In this document: one piece after another, positions 52,101-62,200 of the stretch
How the letters are laid out: every line of letters begins with the position of its first letter
Numbering within the stretch: the first letter of the stretch is position 1
Origin: Apostichopus japonicus
Taxonomy: Eukaryota > Echinodermata > Holothuroidea > Aspidochirotida > Stichopodidae
DNA: 64,000 bases
Direction: 5' to 3'
NCBI RefSeq assembly: GCF_037975245.1
Contig: NC_092563.1
Coordinates: forward strand, 17,659,594-17,723,593
Notes under the pieces: model-generated
Databases searched by the model: none
Told to the model about the DNA's origin: nothing
The model's input: only the letters and a program-made list of their open reading frames with translations
Program-made: the position numbers and the translations under genes

Positions 52101-52426
52101 TTCTGGTTCTGAAATTTTGTGTTTACAAAAGTAAGGTTAAAAATGAGAAACCTCCCTTTAGCTATGGTAAAATTGATTTAAAGAATTCTTATCTTAAAGA
52201 GAAAGATTATATGATTGATTTTGATAATATCCGACGCTCATTTCTTTGGCAGATTCCGTTGGCTTACGTCGTGTCCATGTTCTTCACACGACATTATGCG
52301 AATATGGCGGTTTGGCTGTCCATCATCATTGGTCAGCCTGTGGCAGTTTTGATGTACGTCCACGATTATTATGTCATCAATTTTGTGACCACAAATGAAA
52401 GCAGCATAAACAGCACAGCGACATAG
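37855..52426 (+). CDS. DGAT1: Diacylglycerol O-acyltransferase 1
   Basis: There are 17 coding exons: 37855-38030, 38651-38738, 39370-39410, 40546-40631, 41382-41434, 41838-41940, 45339-45527, 46587-46667, 47422-47525, 47663-47701, 48165-48206, 48641-48685, 49244-49356, 49867-49932, 50696-50783, 51272-51334 and 52253-52426 (TAG 52424-52426). They total 1551 nt and 516 aa (human 488). DGAT1 is an ER multi-pass MBOAT enzyme that joins acyl-CoA to diacylglycerol to make triacylglycerol. Diagnostic blocks are [53 protein letters not shown] (the FYxDWWN motif), NWNIPVHKW with the family's conserved Asn, SAIFHEYLVSVP with the catalytic His, and [16 protein letters not shown]. The N-terminus is a polar, low-complexity tail, as usual. 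The loop after NQWCRQ is lysine-rich and longer than in human. An acceptor-like TTTTCTTGTAG nine bases before the ATG hints at a 5' UTR intron. Confidence 0.95.
38790..39036 (-). mobile_element. tRNA-derived SINE, copy 3 (DGAT1 intron 2)
   Basis: This full-length minus-strand copy has the A-box GTTAGCTCAGTGGTTAACACC and a B-box region near 38975-38995. The body motifs are shared with the other copies, and a (CATA)n tail lies at the low-coordinate end. Confidence 0.85.
40076..40119. repeat. (AT)n microsatellite in DGAT1 intron 3
   Basis: A long alternating AT run with one interruption. A shorter TA run lies nearby at about 39777-39800. Confidence 0.9.
43000..43640. repeat. Two-unit imperfect direct repeat in DGAT1 intron 6
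   Basis: CATAAGTCTAATCAAG at about 43071 recurs as CATAAGTCCAATCAAG at about 43360. Parallel copies of the GGTAGGTRYCTGACC-like, ATATGTAGAGAATGATGA and GGTCAAAGGTCAA-like motifs follow each, giving a period of about 289 bp. The phrasing resembles the 3' regions of older non-LTR elements, but no coding trace remains. Confidence 0.6.
44956..45200 (+). mobile_element. tRNA-derived SINE, copy 4 (DGAT1 intron 6), best preserved
   Basis: A-box TTAGCTCAGTGG is at 44962-44973 and B-box GGTTCTAGTCC at 45007-45017, spaced as in a tRNA gene. Then come the shared body and an ATAC repeat tail. This copy best defines the family: a tRNA-like head, a roughly 150-bp unrelated body and a tetranucleotide tail. 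Confidence 0.88.
46831..47003. repeat. Dispersed repeat, copy A (DGAT1 intron 8)
   Basis: The block GTGTAAAAGTAAGTTGGCCT, GATCCTAGCAGGATCTTCTT, GACAGGTTAATGAGCATGG and AACACAAAGAGATAGATGTA is shared with 63683-63880. The two are very similar over about 170 bp. CCTAGCAGG forms a small palindrome. The class is unresolved. Confidence 0.75.
48368..48397 (+). other. G-rich tract with G-quadruplex potential (DGAT1 intron 11)
   Basis: Five runs of three to five G separated by one to five bases lie on the sense strand, within 165 bp of the exon 11 donor. It fits the simple G4 pattern; function is unknown. Confidence 0.5.
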
Positions 52427-54061
52427 TTGTCACAGGGAATCGTCAGAGGTCAAAGGTCGATAGAACATAGAGGAAGTAATGTGCTGCAGCTGTATGTATG
52501 CTATATCCATCGCAAGTCTAACCACGGAGGAGAAGATTTGTAGAAGATTACCTAAGAATGGGTCATTATAAGAAAACTGGTTCTATTAAATGTTGTGATG
52601 TAAGGTTTTCTAAGTGAACTTTCCATTACACTGGACAAGGCCAAAGGTCATCAAGAACATTCTAGGAAAGTTACCACTTTCTAAGGAATAAGATTCTTGT
52701 GATTGGTTAGTGGTTGGGGCCAAATGTTTCACCTCACCAGGCAAGTCCAAAGGTTAAAGATAAGCCCATAATAGCCATCTTCGATGAACCTGTTGTTACC
52801 TTTTAGTGGTGCTGGAAGAATTGCCGACTATTTTCGTGGAAATTTATTTTGTGATATGAAGTTTTTGAAAGAATAGTATTTACCCACACAAGAAAAGTTC
52901 AGAAAATGACGATTCATTCTAAGGCCCCAGTTGGTCAACTTTTATGTATTTTTATTATTGCTGTAAGGGTGAGAACTCTTTTCATTTAGAGCTTCTGGCT
53001 AGCAAATGCCTTAATAAGGCATGTTTCCATGACAACACTTGTATAGGACTACCACAGTAAACCTTTGTACATGTCTGATGTAACAATAAGGAGGGTAAAT
53101 GTGTGCCGTGATACTTCATACAGTGAAGTTTAAATGTTCTCTGGCATGACTAATCACCCATTAATGTGCAGCAGCAGCACCTTTAGACATTACATAGAAG
53201 TTTCAGGTCTACTCAAACATGTCATTTTAAATAGAAAAGTGTACATTATACTGCTATTAGAAGTCCAACAAAGCACAAAAGACATGCATGAGAATTGCAA
53301 TCAGGGGAGCATGCTGTTAGTACATCTCCCATTTACCTTTTGCTAATTAAGTCTAGTTTGGGTGGTGATGAGTTTTTGTCTCATCTTAAGCAACATGGAT
53401 TAATTAAGTCATTTAACCCCAAAAACAGATGTCAGTTTCTGATTATGGGTGAGTCTGTTATAATTTTGGAATCGTGGACATTGCACTGCCAAGAAGTATG
53501 TTTTCTATTAATGAAATTGAACGTGCACTAAGACAGTGGTCCGTAGCACTGGGATTGCAGAAGATACTTCATTTGCTAACAGGGTCGATGTGGAGTGAGT
53601 AATTACTTTGACCGGATATGATGTGTGTCACACGCTCTCTTGAAAAGACGCCGGAGGAGAATGAGTTCACGAGTCCATGAGTAGTAGTTTCCAGTTAATC
53701 TATTGTACACTATTTACAGTGCTTTGTAATGGAGGGTAAAACCCTGAAATGAATACAATTAAAATATATGGTGACTCAATGTGAGTGACACGAAAAATGA
53801 ACAAATTGTAGAAATGCTTTATACTTATCATGAACGTAGTTCAGATAACCATTGTATGCTGACCCATATCAATGCTTTACTAATAACCCAATTCATTCAA
53901 TAAAATAATGGTTACACAAATCAGTCTTTTCCTCGTTTTATTATCATTCAAATACTTTAAACTCATTCACTCTAATTAAAATGAGGTCGTACTTAACATT
54001 AAATTACTTTACTTTGTAACCTCAAGACATATCTATCAGGAAATCCCAGTTTTCTGGAATC
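52427..54061 (+). other. DGAT1 3' UTR and flank
   Basis: No coding exon follows the DGAT1 stop codon. AATAAA at 53899-53904, with a T-rich downstream tract, is the best candidate poly(A) signal, giving a 3' UTR of about 1.5 kb. Confidence 0.6.
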
Positions 54062-54591
54062 TGGTATGGTACTAGTTCAGAGTTTATACTACAACCTGCC
54101 ATCAAATGTACCTATGGTACTAGTTCAGTGTTTATACTACAACCTCCCATCAAATGTACCTATGGTACTAATTCAGTGTTTATATTCCAACCTCCCACCA
54201 AATTTATCTATGGTACTAGTTCAGTGTTCATATTCCAGCCCCCCCCCCCCCCCCACCAAATCTACATGTTTATATAAACACCAACCTGCCACCAAATGTA
54301 CCAATGGTAGTTCAGTGTTCATATTCCAACCTCCCACCAAATGTATCAATAGTACTAGTTCAGTGTTCATTTTCCAACCCCCCACCAAGTTTACTTATGG
54401 TACTAGTTCAGTGTTCATATTGAATTCCAACCTCCCACCAAATTTACCTATGGTACTACTTCAGAGTTCATATTCCAACCTCCCACTAACTTTACCTATG
54501 GTACTAGTTCAGTGTTGATACTACAACCTCCCACCAAATGTACTTATTGTACTAGTCCATATTCCAACTCACCAAATTTACCTATGATATT
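54062..54591. repeat. 48-bp minisatellite
   Basis: About ten imperfect units follow the consensus ACCTATGGTACTAGTTCAGT, GTTCATATTCCAACCTCCCA, CCAAATTT. The period of 48 is a multiple of three, so the array creates a repetitive 150-codon open frame that is almost certainly not a gene. The array is interrupted by an inserted element at 54592, and a unit fragment (TTAGTTCAGTGTTC) reappears at about 55819. Confidence 0.9.
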
Positions 54592-55818
54592 CAGTGGCGG
54601 ATCCAGGATTTCGCCGAAGGGGGGGCCCAGATGGGAAATGCCTAATCGTCGTCCTGGGGGAGGGGTCTAAGGGGAGTAGGTGCCCCCCTCCCCTTTGGGA
54701 AAATTTCACAAAATATGGAGGTCCTCGGTGCAATCTGGTGCTACTTTTCGTGAAAGTTTGGAGTAAAATTTATTTCCAATAAATCATGTATTCATGGTTT
54801 GCCGGGCATATATTTGCAATTTCGAGCAATGAGCTGGGATTTACGTCTTTGGGGAGTAGGTGGTGATGCAAACTACTTTTTACCAGGCTACTCCAGGCCA
54901 TTTCATCTTGGATGCCCCCTTCCAGATGGAGACTATTGATGCAGTCAGAGTGCCCCTCTCACCTTCACTTTATCAGAATGATGGTGTACTCTTTTTGCAA
55001 ATATATTTTACAAAAAATCACACGCACAGTGGCGTAGCTAGGATTTTTTGAGTGGGGGGGGGCCATGGGGGCTGTTCTTTCTTGTGGGGGGGCGGAGTTT
55101 ACTATCTAAGCGGAGCGCCACCTTGGTTGGCGCGGAGCGTACAGAGAAAATTTGAGATTTCAGCACCCCCCAGATCGCAGGAGATGGCACCTGTGAGGCA
55201 AAATAGCAACCAAAAAGATGTGCAACTTTGGTGACAGAAATGCAAAAAAAGTTTTTTCTCTTTCATGCTGACTGGCCTTGCCAACTCAGCCAGACTTTTA
55301 ACTTGAGGGAAGTTGGCATCATTTGTCGTTTCAAGCTGTCAAGGCCTTTCTCCCAACTCAAACCCCTGTGGGCTACCGGTAGATTTGCAGGATATGCCCA
55401 CATGTGGACTTAAATAGCATTAGAGGAAGGGGGTGGAAGACTAACACGCATCGATGTTTCGGTAATGGTCCACATTGATGGCTCGGTGATTATTAGGCCA
55501 TTTATTGGGTTTCTTGAGGCAGCTGTCATCAGAATCTGGCTTTTTGTGCCAATCGATGACCGATAACATGTATTGGTATGTAAATTTCTTCTTCATATAT
55601 CTAGCAACACGCTAAAAACCCCCCAGATGGCCGGAAACGGCACTTCCCGAGTATTCTAAGCAGCATGTACCTAGCCTGAAAATATGGATCTCATGTCTGC
55701 AATTTCAGGCCCCCCGTAGCTACGCCACTGATCACGCATGGGGCACTTTCCCTCGAACGCGGTAAAAAAAAAAAAAAAATCAGGATTTTCAAAAAGGGGG
55801 GGCCCGGGCCCCCCCTGG
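54592..55818. mobile_element. hAT-like element inserted in the minisatellite (composite, decayed)
   Basis: It begins CAGTGGCGGATCCAGG and ends GGCCCCCCCTGGAT, a truncated inverted match of the start. The block GGAGGGGTCTAAGGGGAG near 54658 is the reverse complement of the repeat unit in the element at 36829-37558, so the two belong to related families. A second element (55027-55730) is nested inside. No transposase frame is present. Confidence 0.6.
55027..55730. mobile_element. Nested hAT-like MITE
   Basis: CAGTGGCGTAGCTA at the left matches the reverse complement of TAGCTACGCCACTG at the right (14 bp exact). The flanks CACACGCA and ATCACGCA agree at 6 of 8 positions, a plausible decayed 8-bp target duplication. 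It is about 704 bp long and non-coding. Confidence 0.72.
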
Positions 55819-56701
55819 ATTAGTTCAGTGTTCCTAACAAAAATTATTTCTTTTGCCCCCCCCTCCCCCAAAGAAAATTTGCAAGTAGCTAGTTGTTAGC
55901 TGTCCAATTTCTTATATGTAAAGTAGGCTAGGTGTAACTGTTGAATTAAGCACATAATGGACCTCCTGTAGGCTAAGCATTGATGTTTGATCCGTCTGGA
56001 AATCTAACCAGCTGTTTTAAGCTGTGTAATAATTCATTATTTGCCAAATAACATTTTTTTTTCCCTTTGCACTTTTGCAGGTAGTGTTGGGTTGCTAAGT
56101 CTTATCTATGTAATATCCAACAGCATCATCATGTGGAAAAAAATTCAATTTCTTAGTAGAACATTTGAATATTTTATGAATATTAACTTTATATAACTTC
56201 ACAAACTTAATTTCCTTAGCCTTCTGGCTCATTCATCAGTGGCCTCAAATAATTTTAATCCAAAAATACTTCACGCTGCTCATCATCATATCGGTTTTAC
56301 TATATATTTTTATGTATTTAATTTTTTTTCCGCAGTAGGTAACATTAAAATATTAAAAAACTTAAAGAGAAACAATGGATTATAGATTCTAGCTATTTTG
56401 CTTTTATTGTTGTTGATGTATATGTCAGAATCAATGAGAAATAATTGTCATACTTCCTTACAGACAAAATGTGTTTAAATCTATAGATTCAAGACCACAC
56501 TATCAAACTAAAATATAAATGAATTTGGTAACCAAAATTCTAAATAAAAAAATCACTTCAATTTTGGCAGTATGGTCATTCAATTAATAATTAAACTAAC
56601 AAAAGGAAAAAAGAACAAAAATGTATAGAAGTATATGAAGATTGTAAATGCTAAAAGTAAAATCCCTTTGATCCTCTGTCACATTCAATGAAAACTAAAA
56701 A
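55819..56701. other. Intergenic AT-rich sequence
   Basis: Apart from a leftover minisatellite fragment at its left edge and a C-run near 55856, no gene, repeat or signal was recognised here. Confidence 0.5.
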
Positions 56702-57860
56702 CTAGAGCACCAATGGTGCAGAAGCTCATACCTTTTCGAGCTTAAAAATGTAGGGCCCACAAAACCAATTTTGGGCCCATGAGGGATACCCCCCCCCCCT
56801 CCATTAGCAGAATCCTGGCGACACCACTGGCTATAATTCCTATTTTCCCCTTTAAATCCTATTTTACCCACTCTCTCAACAATACCACTGACCTACCCTA
56901 TTAAACTTTCTCCCCTCTACCTTAGCAGACATAACAAGCACTCCTTACAAGGCATAACTTCACAAGCTGCCTACATACCTCAGGCTCAAAGACTTCTAAG
57001 AATCGGCAAGTGCTGATTGGCTATAGGGCTCTCATGCTTACAGTTCAACAGTTAATAACAACTCCCAGTCCTGCTTTAATTCCACTAACAGCCTCTGCAG
57101 AGCTTAACCACAAATGTAAACAAACACTGCAGACACTGGGAGACAAATTAAAGGAGCTTTGGCAAAAAGTGAAGGCTCAGATTTTTTTAAACAATGGGGA
57201 TTAATTGTAATTAATTAACTTTTGACCAAATTTTTTTAGGCATCACCTTATTCATACACAATCCAACAATCATCAGTTCAACTTTGAATATGATCCATCA
57301 AAATCTTGAGAAGATTGAGATATTTGAAAATATTACAAAGAATGACCCCCGATGACCCCCTAAATGACCTTTGACCTCAATTTTCCGAACACCCCTCGTA
57401 ACTCTCATCCCGAGGAACATTGTGACCAAGTTTCATTATAATTGGCCATACACTGTACGAACAGGAGCAATTTGAAAATATAGGACCGCGGCCCGGGCCA
57501 CAAAAGACCCCTAGTTGATCTCAAATTCATGAACACCCTGAAGGTAAAACTACCATAGTACTATCGTGACAAACCCTCAACATTGTACCATGGAATCTGT
57601 AGGAGAAGAATCATTTTGCATATTTCCACAAAATGGCCCATTACAGCCCACAGGTGACCTTTGACCCCAAATTTTGGATCATCTCTGATGGACCTATACC
57701 TAATGGTCCTTGTGTCCAAGTTTCATGAAATTCCATCAAACACTGTGCGAGTGGGAGCGGTTTTACCAATTGTTGACGGATAGAGTGATAGAATGATAGA
57801 GTGATAGACGCCGCACTGTAACAATAGCTCACACCAGCATGCTGGTATGAGCTAAAAAGA
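56702..57860. repeat. Dispersed repeat with terminal hairpin and GATAGAGT-type tail
   Basis: AGCTCATACC near 56726 is inverted as GGTATGAGCT near 57843. The right end carries (GATAGAGT)n at about 57777-57805 and a strong palindrome at about 57825-57853 (TAGCTCACACCAGC against GCTGGTATGAGCTA). Two related internal blocks, both with TGACCTTTGACC and GTGTCCAAGTTTCAT-like phrases, lie about 300 bp apart. It could be a SINE or the 3' part of a non-LTR element, or a TIR element; no coding evidence decides. Confidence 0.55.
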
Positions 57861-58499
57861 CAAGAATTTAAATTCCTGATTTTTTCTATGAGAATTTAAA
57901 AGCTCAAAAGTTGTCTATACAGTCTTATATCTCATTTATAATTCCATACATGATCAAGTTAACAAAACTGCCTAGAATAGAGGTCAATGCTAACAGAGAT
58001 ATAAGGAAAGAAAGTCCTTGTGAAATACTGAGAGGCTATGAGGTATACAAGTTTTCATTGCATTACAGGCACAATGTGTTTTAAATCTGTAGATTCATGA
58101 CCACACTATCAAACTAAAAACCAGAATGCATAAGCGTTATTAGTTTCCATGATGTAACATGAGCAGTTTTCTTAACAAAACTGCCTAGAATAGAGCTACA
58201 TCTCTTGAAGGTAAAATATTGGTTTATCTGTTAGCTTCATTTAAAATATTGAACTTTCTTCATAACAGCATGTTCTGGTGTCATTAAGAACCAACTTCTT
58301 CTTCTTTCATTGTTTTTTTGCTTCCTTGGCAATAAGAATTAATTAGCATTTGTAATCAGCTTGTAACTTCCCTGACTTTTACTTGATCACACCTAAACAA
58401 GGAAGAGAAAGTTTTGGAGGCATTTAGTGGTGTAACTTTGAACAACTTTTACAAGAAACCTAATACCAAGGTTCATTTCTAATACAGTATAGACCATTG
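57861..58499. other. Intergenic sequence
   Basis: No exon was recognised. The phrase AAACTGCCTAGAATAGAG occurs twice (about 57964 and 58178), and the GATTCATGACCACACTATCAA phrase at about 58091 echoes one at about 56487, which hints at further old duplications. Confidence 0.45.
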
Positions 58500-59190
58500 C
58501 TTTAAGAACACTAACTCTGCAAAGAATGGCTAATATGAATAATATTGCATGCAGTAAATAAGTGAAAACTATATTTATATATAAATGTATCTTAAAATTT
58601 TTCATCACTATTTGATTAATAGCATTCTGATTAATGGAAGTGCTTTACAAGGCACTTTTGAAGGTTTACTTAAATGATGATTGGTTCATAGTTACATGGA
58701 AAGTTGTGACGGGTTCAAAGACGGTCTTTAAGAACACTAACTTCGCAAAGAATGGCTAATATAACTAATATTGCATTCAGTAATACAGTAAGTGTAAAAT
58801 ATATTAATATAAATGTCTATTAAAAATTTAGTTTCATCACTATTTGATTAATAACATTCTGATGAATGGAAGTGACAAGGCAGTTTTGAAGGTTTACATA
58901 TTTTAATGATGATTGATTCATAGTTACATGGAAAGTTGTGACGGGTTCAAAGACGGTCTTTAAGAACACTGACTTCGCAAAGAATGGCTAATATAACTAA
59001 TATTGCATTCAGTAATACAGTAAGTGTAAAATATATTAATATAAATGTCTATTAAAAATTTAGTTTCATCACTATTTGATTAATAACATTCTGATGAATG
59101 GAAGTGACAAGGCAGTTTTGAAGGTTTACATATTTTAATGATGATTGATTCATAGTTACATGGAAAGTTGTGACGGGTTCAAAGACAGTC
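58500..59190. repeat. Three-unit tandem repeat of about 230 bp downstream of the sulfotransferase gene
   Basis: Units start CTTTAAGAACACT at 58500, 58726 and 58958. The second and third are almost identical; the first is more diverged. Each contains TTCGCAAAGAATGGCTAATA-type sequence and ends GTGACGGGTTCAAAGAC. It lies just past the stop codon of the minus-strand sulfotransferase gene, so it may be in that gene's 3' UTR. Confidence 0.9.
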
Positions 59191-59261
59191 GTTTATGTAA
59201 TGCACATTGGATATTTACTTCATTGCACAAGCCAATACTTCATAAGAAATTTCAAAAAGTT

Positions 59262-62200
59262 TTAAATTCCCCAAGAAAAACTTGAATGGCCCAATAACTT
59301 GACCAGTTCTCTATTCCATGGCCGATAAAATTCCTCCAGAAGATGTCTGGTACTATTGAGCATAATTTTGAACTGTGATTTCCTCTGCTTTCGACTATTT
59401 CGGACTTTTCTCATCAAAATGGAAGCCAATTTGGTCTCTGGGAGTGGATCTGTTGAATGGAATAGAAAAAAAAACATGTACAGCAAATTTCATTTCTACA
59501 GGAATTTACAGAAAAACATTCTCCTTTTCAACAGTTTCACAGGGGATGTGTAAATGAAGTTCATACATTTATATTCGGCACATTTTCAGCTGACAAACAA
59601 GTAGGACATTGGGTTGATGTTATAAGGTTTTTTCATTAAATATTTATGATTGCTGTTCATGACCTGATGAACATTTGTGATTAAGGTTCATAACCTCATT
59701 AACACTTATGATTAGGGTTCATCAATTAATTAAGGTTTGTCGTTAAGGTCCATAACCTCATTAAGACTTCTGATTAGGGTTCATCAATTAATTAATTAAG
59801 GCTTGTCATTAAGGTTCTTAACCTCATTAAGATTTATAATTAGGGTTCATGAATTAATTAAGGCTTTTCATTAAGGTTTATAACCCTCCTAAAGACTTAT
59901 AATTAGGGTTCATCAATTAATTAAGGCCTGTCATTAAGGTTCATAACTTCATTAAGACTTATGATTAGGGTTCATCAATTAATTGAGGCTTGTCATTAAG
60001 GTTTATAACTTCATTAAGACTTATGATTAGGGTTCATCAATTAATTAAGGCCTGTCATTAAGGTTTATAACTTCATTAAGACTTATGATTAGGGTTCATC
60101 AATTAGCTAAGGCTTGTCATTAAGGTTTATAACTTCATTAAGACTTATGATTAGGGTTCATCAATTAATTAAGGCCTGTCATTAAGGTTTATAACTTCAT
60201 TAAGACTTATGATTAGGGTTCATCAATTAGCTAAGGCTTGTCATTAAGGTTAATAACCTCACTAAGACTTATGATTCGGGTTCATCAATTAAGGCTCGTC
60301 ATTAAGGTTCATAACCTCATTAAGACTTATAATTAGGGTTACATTACAATTATGGCTTAGGTTCATGACCTGACATTCCACCTCTCACCTAATTTCAAGA
60401 AGCTGATTAAATTAGTCAAGACTTCTTTGGGTTCATCAATCCAGTCCTCTGTCTTGATGACATGTACATTATCTCTGCCATAGGCTTCTACCCATTCCTT
60501 CAAATACAGATAGTAGGCACCATGCAGAGGAACCTGGAAAAGAAACAAAAAGCATCAAACTCGTTCAGACCAATGACGGCTAAATGGTATTTATTTTTTT
60601 TATTTTTTTCATTTCTTTATTCCAGTATAAATTTACAGAGAAATTTATAAATAGGATAAAAATATAACACTATACAGAACATCAAAACTACAGGTTAAGA
60701 CATATAAAAGTTTATGAGATTAAGATGATAATGAACGATAATCGCCACTGGAACAGATGTTTTTTCATTCAAAACGTGGAAACTTTAAACATCTGTAATT
60801 TGTGCTTTAAGCAATGGATGGAATCTTTGGACATAAAAAACTACATTTATCAGCAAATCTTCAATCATAAAAAAATGACAGAAGAAGCAAAGAAATTATT
60901 GGCTAGAACGAAAAAAAAGAAAAAAAAAGATATGAACCAGGAAAATTAGAATACAAATTTTTTACTCTACCAACTCGGCTATGAAGCTGTAAGTGGGTAT
61001 ACAGGGACTGCCACATACTTAAAGGATGGATCGCTTATCCTTGTTATAAACTGTGAGCCGCAGTGGTTCTGTAGAATAATTCAAACTAGCAGATTCAGTT
61101 TCTAACAGACACTTGATACACCTAGTTACCATTTCTACAAAGCTTTCAAAAAATGATCTTCCACATTGTTGCAACAACAACAAAAAAGTCCAGGTTGCAC
61201 AGTTGCACAGCATCAACTTACAAATTTCGTCCAGTTTCCAATCTTTAGCGAGAAGGCACATGCTCTGGCAGACTTTTTAGTTCGAAGGCAATCCTTGGTT
61301 TCTTTGAGGCTTTTCACCACTTCCTCATGGAATTCCTCTGGTGTTTTGGTTTCTCTCTTGTGTGAATAAAAGTATTCTGACAAAGCCCTTATAAAGAGAA
61401 TATATCGAAAAGTTATATTTCAGTGACTGACATTTTTAAACGCTTCCACAGAGCTGTGGTAATCCCCTGACTGAGATGTAACCATCTCCGTGTTTGTAAG
61501 GGCAAGGAGAAGAAAGAGGAGAAGAGAGGGGAGAATCAAATGGTTTGATGGAGAAACATGAAATTTTGGAATACACCCACCCATACATCTTTTTTTATTT
61601 TGCAGAAACTGCAATGAATGCCTAACCTGTGGTCTCTGTTCAAAGGGGAAGTTATACAGAAAGCAGACGAAAATTGTATTGCCTTAATAGCATCTTGTGT
61701 GTATAAACATAGATATTCTTGCGAGCTTGTCTAGCATTCTCACACCCGTCTAGTTGGTTTGAGTTAGGTTGCACACTTTTGCATTATTTGAGTACACAAT
61801 GTCATAGTCACAAAATAACTGGATACTCATGAATCCAACCCAAGAAATACATACATTGTATATAACTACATTGGGTACATACCGTACAACAACTCCACTA
61901 AGCCTTATTGGTGTATTCTGCAAGACTTTGGTGGTGCAATTCATAAAATGTTTGTGGTTTACATAAAACTTAATGTTTCATCTTGAAACATCTATAGTTT
62001 ATGCCCAATTTTGGAATCGTCATATTTCATGGTGCCATTTCGGAGGACCAAGGTATAGACAGGTATAACCCTCGAGTGTGGTACCCACAGACAGTGGAAA
62101 ACTTGACACAACATTCTGCATGAAAAACAGCAGTTGCCATGGGTTACAGTGGTACCCCGTTTGAATCTCACCTGTCTAATGGGTTGCGGAGTATGGCATA

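Noticed and set aside
52019-52426. 135-codon single-exon gene at the end of DGAT1
   Set aside because: Only 52253-52426 is coding (last exon). The upstream part is intron with a good acceptor at 52251-52252.
54066-54518. 150-codon repetitive open frame (repeated MVLVQ...NLPSN-like units)
   Set aside because: It is a by-product of a 48-bp minisatellite whose period is a multiple of three. There are no splice or start context and no family resemblance.
59625-60345. Interstitial telomere because of repeated TTAGGG
   Set aside because: TTAGGG occurs once per 62-bp unit and is not tandem, so it is an ordinary minisatellite.
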